Of a stretch of DNA of 64,000 bases, positions 8,252 through 15,191 are shown in pieces. The notes beneath the pieces are model-generated. The model worked only from the letters and a program-made list of their open reading frames with translations. It was not told the origin of the DNA and did no database searches. How positions within the stretch are numbered: the first letter of the stretch is position 1; each line of letters begins with the position of its first letter. This stretch comes from Nonomuraea turcica (GTDB taxonomy: Bacteria; Actinomycetota; Actinomycetes; Streptosporangiales; Streptosporangiaceae): positions 124,001-188,000 of the forward strand of contig NZ_JAUZQF010000013.1 of assembly GCF_030718205.1 (NCBI RefSeq), in the 5' to 3' direction. A program made the position numbers and the translations under genes.

Positions 8252-9715
8252 TCACGGAGTGAGGCCCATGAACAGGGCGGGGGCGGAGCGCTGGTCGGGC
8301 CTCATCAGGTGGCGTTTCTCGATGCGGGCCGACGGGGTCAGCGAGAAGCCCTCGACGAACTCCACGTACTCCGGGATCTTGAAGCGGGCCAGGCGCTGCC
8401 TGGCGTGCTCGATCACGCTCATGGCCGTGTCCGCGTCGGGGGTGTGGCCGGGGTGGAGCTGGATGAACGCCTTCGGCAGCTCGCCCCACAGGTCGTCCGG
8501 GATGGGCACCAGAGCCGCCTGCAGCACCGCGGGATGCTGGGTCAGCACGCTCTCGACCTCGGCGCACGAGATGTTCTCCCCGCCCCTGCGGACCATGTCC
8601 TTGATCCGCCCGGCGTGGTGGATGTAGCCGTGCTCGTCGCGGACGCCGAGATCGCCGGTGTGGTACCAGCCGTCTCTGAACGCCGTGGCGGTCGCCTCCG
8701 GGTGGTTCCAGTAGCCGTTCATCATGGGCACGCCCCTGACGAGGATCTCCCCGGTCTCCTCGTCGAGCACGACCTCCTTGCCGGCCGGCGGGCGGCCCAT
8801 CGCGCCGGTGCCCACCGTCTCTTCGGCGTCGATGTCCACGTACAGGTCGGGGCCGCTCTCGGTGGAGCCGTACAGCTCGCGCCACGGCGCGCCCCAGCGC
8901 TCCTCGAACTCCCGGTGCAGGTCGGTGCGGATGCCCGAGCAGAGCACGAGCCGCATCCGGTTCTCGCGGTCGAGCGGGTGGGGCGGTTGTTTGTGCAGCA
9001 GAACGGGCATCGTGCCGAGCACGTACGTGAGCGTCGCGCCGTGCTGCCTGGCCGACGGCCAGAAGCCGGAGGCGGAGAAGCGGGGGAGCACCACGAGGGG
9101 GATGCCGCCGATGAGGCAGAGGAGGGTGGCCCACTGGGGGTCCATGTACGAGTACGCCTGGGCGATCATCATGACGTCGTCGTCGCGGAGACGCGCCTGG
9201 TCGGCCATGATCCGGGCGGTTCTGAGCCAGTAGTCGTGGGTGAGCATGCAGGCCTTGGGGAAGCCAGTCGTGCCCGACGTGTACTGAAAATTCGCGACAT
9301 CGTGCGGATCGATGGGAACGGGCCGGGCGGGAGGTGACCCGGTCAGGGAGTCGAGGGCGTACACCGTGCCCGGGATGTGCGGGACGTGCTCGGCGGTGGT
9401 CAGCGTGGCGACGGCGCCCGAGTCGCGCAGGACGTGCTCCAGGTCCGCGGCGCGGTAGCGGACGTTGACCGGCACGGTGATCGCGCCTGCCTTGAGTATC
9501 GCCAGCCAGCTGATCGGCCAGCCGGGCACGTTGTCCATCATGACCGCAACCCGGTCGCCGGTCTTTACGCCCTTGTCGATCAGGGCGCCGGCCAGCCGAT
9601 CCGACTGGGCGTCTGCGTCTTCGAAGGTCAGCGAGGTGTCGGGGAAGCGGAGGAACTCGCGGCGGCGGTACTGTCTAGCGGCGTGCCTCAGCAGGTCGGG
9701 GATCGTTTCTGGCAT
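8252..9715 (-). CDS. Acyl-CoA ligase (ANL superfamily)
   Basis: A 487-residue adenylate-forming enzyme that should activate a carboxylic acid with ATP and load it on CoA. It has the P-loop YTSGTTGFPKACMLTH, the A5 motif ELYGSTESG, the A7/A8 segments WYHTGDLG and GRIKDMVRRGGENIS, and a C-terminal domain. The A10 motif reads TPSARIEKRHL, with Arg where the adenylation Lys normally sits; a second Lys is retained. It resembles carnitine/crotonobetaine-type ligases more than long-chain FadD. It overlaps the TetR gene by 41 bases, so expression is coupled. Confidence 0.85.
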   Translation of the reverse strand: MPETIPDLLRHAARQYRRREFLRFPDTSLTFEDADAQSDRLAGALIDKGVKTGDRVAVMMDNVPGWPISWLAILKAGAITVPVNVRYRAADLEHVLRDSGAVATLTTAEHVPHIPGTVYALDSLTGSPPARPVPIDPHDVANFQYTSGTTGFPKACMLTHDYWLRTARIMADQARLRDDDVMMIAQAYSYMDPQWATLLCLIGGIPLVVLPRFSASGFWPSARQHGATLTYVLGTMPVLLHKQPPHPLDRENRMRLVLCSGIRTDLHREFEERWGAPWRELYGSTESGPDLYVDIDAEETVGTGAMGRPPAGKEVVLDEETGEILVRGVPMMNGYWNHPEATATAFRDGWYHTGDLGVRDEHGYIHHAGRIKDMVRRGGENISCAEVESVLTQHPAVLQAALVPIPDDLWGELPKAFIQLHPGHTPDADTAMSVIEHARQRLARFKIPEYVEFVEGFSLTPSARIEKRHLMRPDQRSAPALFMGLTP

Positions 9716-10367
9716 GCGGCGGCTCCCAGGGGAAGTCGGGCAGCAGGGAGAGGTCGAGGGCCGCGACGACCTGGACGGGAGCGCGTACGGCGGCCAGGCC
9801 GATCGCCACGAACTCCGCGCACACCTGCTCCAGCGTGGAGTCCCCGTCGGGGCGGTACCACTCGCTGGTGCCCGTGCACATGGACATGAGCGCGAGGCGG
9901 GTCAGCTTCTGGTCGGCGATGCGGAAGACGCCTGCTGAGACGCCGTCGGCGATGGCGTGCTTCCAGTGGTCCTCGTAGGCGTCGCGGAGTGCGATGATCT
10001 CGTCGAGGGCGGCGGAGCCGGGGGTCAGGGAGCGGAGCTCGGCGTCCATGACCCGGGTCGTCATGGGGGCGAGTGCGTGGCTCGCGGTGAGCGAGCTGAT
10101 CAGCAGGGCGAGGCGGTCGGCGGGGCGCTGGACGTCGCGCAGCATGCGCTCGGCGGCGTCGATCAATCCCTGCTGGGCGACCCGCATGAGGCCTGCCAGC
10201 AGGGCTTCCTTGCTCGACACGTGGTGATAGATGCCGGCATTGGTCATGTTGACCTCTCGGGCCAGATCGCGAATGCTCGTGGCCGCGTAGCCCTGCCGGG
10301 CGAACAGCAGCACCGCCGCCATCCTGATCCGCCGGCTCGCGTCCGCGTCCCGGTCCTTGAGATCCAT
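9675..10367 (-). CDS. TetR-family transcriptional regulator
   Basis: A 230-residue protein. The N-terminal HTH spans residues ~12-58 (AVLLFARQGYAATSIRDLAR, then NAGIYHHVSSKEALL), the KstR2/FadR-like TetR form common in lipid catabolism. The C-terminal ligand domain is helical. It has a GGAGG site before ATG 10367. It heads an operon with an acyl-CoA ligase and a crotonase, and its promoter holds an 18-bp perfect palindrome, so autoregulation with an acyl-CoA inducer is the likely scheme. Confidence 0.88.
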   Translation of the reverse strand: MDLKDRDADASRRIRMAAVLLFARQGYAATSIRDLAREVNMTNAGIYHHVSSKEALLAGLMRVAQQGLIDAAERMLRDVQRPADRLALLISSLTASHALAPMTTRVMDAELRSLTPGSAALDEIIALRDAYEDHWKHAIADGVSAGVFRIADQKLTRLALMSMCTGTSEWYRPDGDSTLEQVCAEFVAIGLAAVRAPVQVVAALDLSLLPDFPWEPPHARNDPRPAEARR

Positions 10368-10374
10368 GATCCTC

Positions 10375-10392
10375 CTACCGAACGTTCGGTAG
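10375..10392. promoter_or_regulatory. TetR operator candidate
   Basis: CTACCGAACGTTCGGTAG is an 18-base perfect palindrome seven bases upstream of the TetR-like start codon. The ACCGAACGTTCGGT core is the kind of site bound by actinobacterial TetR regulators of fatty or aromatic acid catabolism. Confidence 0.75.
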
Positions 10393-10430
10393 CACCTAAG
10401 TTAGCCTCTTTCCCCTTGAATCGCCATAGG

Positions 10431-10461
10431 TTGACCCTGACACCGTGTCAGCCCCTAGACC
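10431..10461 (+). promoter_or_regulatory. MerR-type promoter with 19-bp spacer
   Basis: A TTGACC -35 box and TAGACC -10 box are separated by exactly 19 bases. The spacer holds the 15-base dyad CTGACACCGTGTCAG. The over-long spacer with a dyad is the hallmark of promoters that MerR proteins activate by untwisting DNA. It lies just before the merR-like gene and implies a near-leaderless transcript starting close to ATG 10472. It also rules out the upstream GTG at 10445 as start. Confidence 0.75.
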
Positions 10462-10471
10462 TGGAGCAGTC

Positions 10472-11287
10472 ATGTTCAGCATCGGAGACTTCGCCAGGCT
10501 GGGGCTCGTGTCGGTCCGCATGTTGCGCCACTACGACGCCATCGGCCTGCTGCGCCCTGCCCACGTGGACCCGGTCACCGGCTACCGGTCGTACCAGGCC
10601 GCGCAGTTGTCCCGGCTCAACCGCATCGTCGCGATCAAGGACCTCGGCTTCACGCTGGAGCAGGTCAGGGTGATCCTCGACGAGAAGGTGAGCACGGAGG
10701 AACTGCACGGCATGGTACGCATGCGCCGTGCCCAGCTGGAGGCCCAGATCAGCGCCGACCTGGCCAGGTTGCGCAGCGTCGAGGCGAGGCTCCACACGAT
10801 CGAGACGGAGGGGCACATGCGTACGGCCGAAGTCCTGTTGAAGAAGGTGCCCTCGGTGCGAGTCGCCGAGCTCAGCGCCAGGGCGGCCAGCTACGAGGGC
10901 GAAGACATCGGCCCTGTGATCAAGCCGCTGTTCGAGGAGATCTGCCGGCGGGTGGAGGCGGCCGGCGTGTCCGTCGTAGCTCCCGGGTTGGCCTATTACG
11001 TGCCGGAGGAGGACGGCTCGGTCATGGTGCACACCTGCCTGCCGGTCTCCGTGCCGCCTGGTTCCTATGATTTCGACGTCATCGACCTGCCTGCCATCGA
11101 GCTGGCGGCCACGATCATCCATCATGGGTCGATGGAGGCGGTGGGACCGACGTTCCAGACGCTGGCCCACTGGACCGAGGAGAACGGCTACCGCTCTCTC
11201 GGGCTGGCCAGGGAGATCTCCCTGCACTGCCCGGAGAATGAGGACGAATGGGTGACGGAGCTGCAGATCGAGGTGACCCCCGCGTAG
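10472..11287 (+). CDS. MerR-family regulator with GyrI-like effector domain
   Basis: A 271-residue protein. The N-terminal MerR HTH (MFSIGDFARLGLVSVRMLRHYD, with wing GYRSYQAAQLSRLNRI) is followed by a coiled-coil dimerisation helix (about residues 75-115). The C-terminal ~155 residues are of the GyrI-like/effector-binding type (VPEEDGSVMVHTCLPV). This is the BmrR/TipA-like arrangement for sensing small, often cationic or lipophilic compounds. It shares one base with the sigma factor gene downstream, and its own promoter is MerR-type, so positive autoregulation is likely. Confidence 0.88.
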   Translation: MFSIGDFARLGLVSVRMLRHYDAIGLLRPAHVDPVTGYRSYQAAQLSRLNRIVAIKDLGFTLEQVRVILDEKVSTEELHGMVRMRRAQLEAQISADLARLRSVEARLHTIETEGHMRTAEVLLKKVPSVRVAELSARAASYEGEDIGPVIKPLFEEICRRVEAAGVSVVAPGLAYYVPEEDGSVMVHTCLPVSVPPGSYDFDVIDLPAIELAATIIHHGSMEAVGPTFQTLAHWTEENGYRSLGLAREISLHCPENEDEWVTELQIEVTPA

Positions 11288-12195
11288 TGCACGGCTTCGA
11301 AGGGCACCGGGTCGAGCTGACCGGCTACTGCTACCGCATGCTGGGCTCCGGCTTCGAGGCCGAGGACGCGGTGCAGGAGACGTTCGTGCGGGCGTGGCGC
11401 ACGTACGACCCGGCCAGGGGCCCGCTGCGCCCGTGGTTGTTCCACCTGGCCACGAACATCTGCCTGGACATGCTCCGGGGGTCGCAGCGTCGCGCCCGCG
11501 CCATGGACCTGGTCCCGGACGCGATCCCCGGCGCCGGCCTGGGCGCACCCCTCCCGCCTGACCGGTGGATCCACCCCATCCCGGACAGCCGTGCCCTCGA
11601 CCCGGCGGACCTGTCGGTGGCGCGGGAGACGATCCGGCTGGCGTTCGTGACGGCCCTGCAGCACCTGCCGCCCCGCCAGCGGGCCGTGCTCATCCTCCGT
11701 GACGTGCTGAAATGGTCCGCCGCCGAGACGGCGGGGTTGTTGGACACGACGGTCACGTCGGTGAACAGCGCCCTGCAACGTGCCCGGGCCAAGCTCCCGC
11801 CGACCGAGGCGGCCGACGAGGACGTGGACGAGGGGCTGCTGTCCCGCTACGTGTCGGCGTTCGAGCGTTACGACGTGGCGGCGCTGGTCTCGCTGCTCCA
11901 CGAGGACGCGACCTCGTCCATGCCGCCGTTCACCTGGTGGTTGCGCGGGCGCGAGCACATCCGCGCCGTCATGCTCGCCGCCGAGGCCGACGCCGCGTGC
12001 GCCGGCTCCCGCCTCGTCCCGACCAGGGCCAACGGCTCCCCGGCCTTCGGCCAGTACGTGAACGGCGAGCCCTTCGCCCTGGTCGTTCTCGACGTCGCCG
12101 ACGACCTGATCACTGGCGAGACCACATACCTCGACCCCGGCCTGTTCCCCTTCTTCGGCCTGCCGATGAGTTTCGAAGCCGTACTCGGTCGATGA
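11287..12195 (+). CDS. ECF sigma factor with SnoaL-like C-terminal domain
   Basis: About 302 residues. Region 2 reads LTGYCYRMLGSGFEAEDAVQ with the conserved DAVQETFVRAWR. Region 4 reads LPPRQRAVLILRDVLKWSA with an HTH ending in SVNSALQRARAKL. After it come ~125 residues resembling a SnoaL/NTF2-like domain. This matches the SigG/SigX5-type ECF group (TIGR02960), whose fused C-terminal domain replaces a separate anti-sigma factor. GTG 11287 overlaps the merR stop; an in-frame upstream GTG at 11248 is less likely. The 3' end contains a small tandem duplication. Confidence 0.85.
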   Translation: MHGFEGHRVELTGYCYRMLGSGFEAEDAVQETFVRAWRTYDPARGPLRPWLFHLATNICLDMLRGSQRRARAMDLVPDAIPGAGLGAPLPPDRWIHPIPDSRALDPADLSVARETIRLAFVTALQHLPPRQRAVLILRDVLKWSAAETAGLLDTTVTSVNSALQRARAKLPPTEAADEDVDEGLLSRYVSAFERYDVAALVSLLHEDATSSMPPFTWWLRGREHIRAVMLAAEADAACAGSRLVPTRANGSPAFGQYVNGEPFALVVLDVADDLITGETTYLDPGLFPFFGLPMSFEAVLGR

Positions 12196-12245
12196 GTTTC
12201 GAGTCCGTCCTTCGTACTGAGAGGTGAAGGAGGAAAGAAAGAAAC

Positions 12246-12737
12246 ATGCCAGAGATCATCGAGCTTCCCGACCGCCCATACGTCGGGGTGCGCAAGACCA
12301 TCACCATGACCAGCTTCAACCTCGTCGGAGACCGCATCGGCGAGATCATCGGCTGGCTGATCGAGCGCGGCGCGTATCCCGCCGGGGCGCCGTTCTTCAA
12401 GTACGACAGCATCAACATGGCCGCGGACCGGCTGGTGGTAGTGGCAGGTGTGCCGGTGGCCTCGCCGGTGGAGGGCGAGGCCGACATCTTCGCCGACGTC
12501 CTGCCCGCCGGCCGCTACGTCACCGTCTCCCACCACGGCCACCCGGACGGGCTCATGGCCGTGACCGACGCGATGCGCAAGTGGGCTGCGGAACAGGGCC
12601 TCACCTGGGACAAGACGTCCGACCCTGACGGGACGGAGCACTGGGGCTCCCGCCTGGAGCTCTACAACACCAATCCCGTCGAAGAGCCCGACCTGAACAA
12701 GTGGCACACGGACCTGCAGTTCCGCCTGGCCGACTGA
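12246..12737 (+). CDS. Stand-alone GyrI-like ligand-binding protein
   Basis: A 163-residue GyrI-like/effector-binding domain protein (IELPDRPYVGVRKTITM ... LPAGRYVTVSHHGHPDGL ... ELYNTNPVEEPD). The glutamate in RLELY sits where BmrR-type domains place the ligand-binding acid. It has an AGGAGG site. It follows the MerR and sigma genes and repeats the sensory module of the MerR protein as a free domain, so it could buffer, sequester or chemically process the same ligand. That role is inference; the domain call is firm. Confidence 0.8.
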   Translation: MPEIIELPDRPYVGVRKTITMTSFNLVGDRIGEIIGWLIERGAYPAGAPFFKYDSINMAADRLVVVAGVPVASPVEGEADIFADVLPAGRYVTVSHHGHPDGLMAVTDAMRKWAAEQGLTWDKTSDPDGTEHWGSRLELYNTNPVEEPDLNKWHTDLQFRLAD

Positions 12738-12743
12738 CCTCGG

Positions 12744-12777
12744 GCGCGACGCCCGGCGACGGTTCCGGGCGTCGCGC
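12744..12777 (+). terminator. Terminator-like hairpin
   Basis: GCGCGACGCCCGG pairs perfectly with CCGGGCGTCGCGC over 13 bases around an eight-base loop, six bases after the GyrI-like gene stop. There is no T tract, as is common in high-GC actinomycetes. Confidence 0.65.
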
Positions 12778-12901
12778 AAGGTGACACTGGACGGACACGA
12801 CGCCGCCCAATCGTCGGGGGCGGGTCCGTGGCATCCGCGACAGGAGACCTAGGACCTGCGCCCGATCCGCCGCCCGCCATGAGTCCGGCACACTGAGCCG
12901 C

Positions 12902-14122
12902 GTGCTCGTCTCATCACCACCGCGGGTCCCGAACGTAGGCCCCTTCCTCGTCGGCATGTTCGTCGACGCACTCGGCAGTGGCCTCTACCTGCCCTTGACG
13001 TTGCTCTTCATCCAGCAGGTGACCGGGCTACCGGCGACCACGGTCGGCCTGGGCGTGACGGTGGCGGCCACGCTCGGCCTGGCGGCCAACCCGGTCGCCG
13101 GGGTGCTCATCGACCGGTTCGACGCGCGTACGGTGCTGGTGGGCACGTACGTGATCCGCGCGCTCGGCTTCGCTCTCTACCCGCTCGTGGACGGCTTCGG
13201 CCCGCTCGTTGCGGTCGCCGCCGTCATCGCGGTCGGCGACCGTGCCTTCTACCCGGCCTCGGGCAGCTATGTCGCGGTGCTCACGGAGGGCGGGGGCAGG
13301 GACCGGCTGTACGCGATACAGGCCACGGCCCGCAACGTCGCCTTCGGGCTGGGCGGCTTGTTCTCGGCGACCGCCGTGTCGCTGGCTGGTCAGAACGGGT
13401 TCATGGTGATCGCGGCGCTCAACGCCGTCAGCTTCGTGGTGGCGTCCGTGTGCCTGCTCTTTTCCGGTGGGGCGGTCAAGGGTCCGCGTCGTTCAGGCGA
13501 GAAGCCCGGCGGTTACCGCCAGGTGCTTGCCGACCGGCCGTTCATGGGGTTGGTGGCGGCCGAGCAGGCGTTCACATTGGCCCACCTGATCCTCTCCGTG
13601 GGGCTGCCGCTGTACGCGGTCTCGGCTCTGGGCGCTCCGCCGGCCCTGCTCGGCATTCTCTACACGGTGAACACGCTGCTCATCGCCGCAGGACAACTCC
13701 CTGCCCGTCTCATCCAGCGGCGCGCTCGCCGTACGCACGCGATGGCATTGGCGGGAGGTGTCTTCATCCTCTCCTGCGCCCTGTACGCCGCGACAGCCCT
13801 CTTCCCGCCCGGCCCACTCAGGATCGCTGGCCTGGTCGCCGCCACCCTCGTCTTCACTCTGGCGGAGCTTCTGCACAGAGTCCCCGCCGTCGCCCTGGCC
13901 GCGGGCGCAGCACCTCCGGCCCTCCGCGGCCGCTACCTGGCGGTCTACCAGATGACCTGGGCAGTGGGCTACGTCGTGGCGCCCGCCGGCTTCTCGGCTC
14001 TGATCGGCGTGGCCCCCGTCCTGCTGTGGGCCGTCCTGGCAGCGCTCCTGGCCCTGGCCTGCGCAGGGCTGCTGCGCCTCTCCTCCCGCCTGCCGGCCGC
14101 AGCCGTCGCCGCCCCGGAATAA
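12902..14122 (+). CDS. MFS transporter, 12-TM
   Basis: A 406-residue membrane protein with about 12 helices, a motif-A-like loop (AGVLIDRFDARTVLV) and a central cytoplasmic loop near GGAVKGPRRSGEKPGG. It resembles general MFS exporters of actinomycetes; the substrate is unknown. The start is GTG 12902 with a weak ribosome site. The last codons (GLLRLSSRLPAAA) and the palindrome just after the stop recur as a broken copy about 980 bases downstream (15049-15110), so this 3' end took part in a duplication. Confidence 0.8.
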   Translation: MLVSSPPRVPNVGPFLVGMFVDALGSGLYLPLTLLFIQQVTGLPATTVGLGVTVAATLGLAANPVAGVLIDRFDARTVLVGTYVIRALGFALYPLVDGFGPLVAVAAVIAVGDRAFYPASGSYVAVLTEGGGRDRLYAIQATARNVAFGLGGLFSATAVSLAGQNGFMVIAALNAVSFVVASVCLLFSGGAVKGPRRSGEKPGGYRQVLADRPFMGLVAAEQAFTLAHLILSVGLPLYAVSALGAPPALLGILYTVNTLLIAAGQLPARLIQRRARRTHAMALAGGVFILSCALYAATALFPPGPLRIAGLVAATLVFTLAELLHRVPAVALAAGAAPPALRGRYLAVYQMTWAVGYVVAPAGFSALIGVAPVLLWAVLAALLALACAGLLRLSSRLPAAAVAAPE

Positions 14123-14138
14123 GTCTCATGGTTGAGAC
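14123..14138. repeat. GTCTCA-N4-TGAGAC palindrome, copy 1
   Basis: GTCTCA-TGGT-TGAGAC begins one base into the MFS stop codon region and is followed by a degenerate version of the TAACTACGG seen in the complete block at 15095. It is one of six such palindromes within 2.7 kb. Confidence 0.7.
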
Positions 14139-14193
14139 CTACCCACGGCCGCCGCCACTGGTGTTCCACCCGCTGCGGCGACCGCGCCGCTAC

Positions 14194-14838
14194 CTACTCA
14201 CACACCCCGGGAAGGTCGCACACCTTCGTCGCCATCTTCTTCGCCTGGCTGACGATCTTCTTGCGTTCTCGCAGGCCGTTGCCGGCGTCAGTGTAGAAGA
14301 ACAAGGCGGCGCCCCGGCGGGCGACGACCGTCAGATCGAGGGCCTCACCCACACGCTTTCTCTTCTTGTTGTAGTAGTAGCTTGCGACGGACAGGCCTTC
14401 GTCCCCGGCGCGCAGCGGCTTGCCGATGTAGCCGTACCAGGGGTGGCCATGGTGTTTGACGGACACCGCCTGCATCCGGCATTTGGCCAGGTCTCTCTGG
14501 AGCTTGCGGAAAGCGGCCTGGGCGGACTTGGTGTTCCTGTACAGCACGAGCTGCTCGCTGCTGCTGGAAGGAGCACTGCTCTCGTACGTGATGGTGCGCA
14601 TCGCGACCCGGCCGTCGCGGGGCTTCGTCTTCCTGCCACAAGGGTTGAGCTCCAGCTGCCGGGACAGGTTGTTGCTGATCTTCCACGATTCTTCGTCCTC
14701 CATGACCGGTCCCGCGGCCGCAGCGGACTCGGTCAGCAGGAACCCTTTGGAGATCCCGTTGGTGCTCGCTTGGGCCACGCCAGTCCCTCCCAGAACCGAG
14801 CCGGCCACCAACGCAATCGCCATAGCTTGTTTGATCAC
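14194..14838 (-). CDS. Secreted protein of unknown function
   Basis: A 214-residue protein. The N-terminal signal peptide (IKQAMAIALVAGSVLGG, cleavage after AQA) predicts export. The mature part has four cysteines (NPCGRK, LAKCRM, KVCDLPGVCE), likely two disulfides. It also has LLTESAAAA near its start and SEQLVLYRNTKSAQAAFRKL in the middle. This recalls actinobacterial sensor-type extracellular domains such as the PknH C-terminal domain, but I cannot confirm it. It lies between the intact MFS gene and the ATPase relic, in a segment that is missing from the second duplicated copy. Confidence 0.7.
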   Translation of the reverse strand: MIKQAMAIALVAGSVLGGTGVAQASTNGISKGFLLTESAAAAGPVMEDEESWKISNNLSRQLELNPCGRKTKPRDGRVAMRTITYESSAPSSSSEQLVLYRNTKSAQAAFRKLQRDLAKCRMQAVSVKHHGHPWYGYIGKPLRAGDEGLSVASYYYNKKRKRVGEALDLTVVARRGAALFFYTDAGNGLRERKKIVSQAKKMATKVCDLPGVCE

Positions 14839-14932
14839 AAGTCATGAGATACGCGAACCGTACGAAAAGTTCGCAGTTGATGGCGTTCGGGCCTCGTTCG
14901 GCGGTGATGTCGATCAGGTTGGCCGTGCGTGT

Positions 14933-15019
14933 CTACCGCCAGACGTCGAGCAGTTCCTCCGGGGATATGTGCGACCCATCCACCGGGACGCACTCCTGCG
15001 CAAGATCGACGTCGCTCAT
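14933..15019 (-). pseudogene. Relic of a second ATPase C-terminus
   Basis: The minus strand reads DGSHISPEELLDVWR-stop, against EGLTHISPEQLLDVWR-stop at the end of the intact ATPase (15192). About 29 of 36 bases match over the conserved core, and differences are mostly compatible with the protein. Upstream of about codon 28 the similarity stops and the MFS relic begins in the opposite orientation. A 28-residue reading frame from ATG 15019 exists but has no ribosome site, so I call it a remnant and not a gene. Confidence 0.7.
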
Positions 15020-15048
15020 CACTGGTTCACGTGGCCGTCGCCCGTGTG

Positions 15049-15093
15049 GGTCTGCTGCGGCTCTTCTCCCACCTGCCGGCCGGGGCGGCAATA
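15049..15093 (+). pseudogene. Relic of a second MFS 3' end
   Basis: The plus strand reads GLLRLFSHLPAG, against GLLRLSSRLPAA at the end of the MFS gene (14067-14100); 28 of 32 bases match. An 11-base deletion then breaks the frame before the stop. The palindrome GTCTCA-N4-TGAGAC follows, as it does after the intact gene. It has no start or upstream coding body. Confidence 0.7.
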
Positions 15094-15094
15094 G

Positions 15095-15185
15095 GTCTCA
15101 TGACTGAGACTAACTACGGGAGTTGGTCTCAATCGATGTCGTGCACGGACCTAGTCTTCAGGTTGGTCTCATTGATGAGACCAAC
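15095..15185. repeat. Triple-palindrome block, left of ATPase gene
   Basis: Three symmetric units lie in a row. GTCTCA-TGAC-TGAGAC is at 15095-15110. TGAGACTAACT-ACGGG-AGTTGGTCTCA is at 15105-15131. GTTGGTCTCAT-TG-ATGAGACCAAC is at 15162-15185. It ends seven bases from the ATPase stop codon. The same order and the same 30-base gap before the last palindrome recur in direct orientation upstream of the ATPase start (16618-16703). Confidence 0.85.
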
Positions 15186-15191
15186 GGTCGC

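Noticed and set aside
8252..9715. Adenylation domain as part of an NRPS or other secondary-metabolite cluster
   Set aside because: There is no carrier protein, condensation or ketosynthase domain nearby; the neighbours are TetR and a crotonase, which fits acid catabolism.
14933..15019. A 28-residue micro-protein ending HISPEELLDVWR
   Set aside because: It matches the ATPase C-terminus, has no ribosome site, and stops matching at the junction with the MFS relic, so a gene remnant is simpler.
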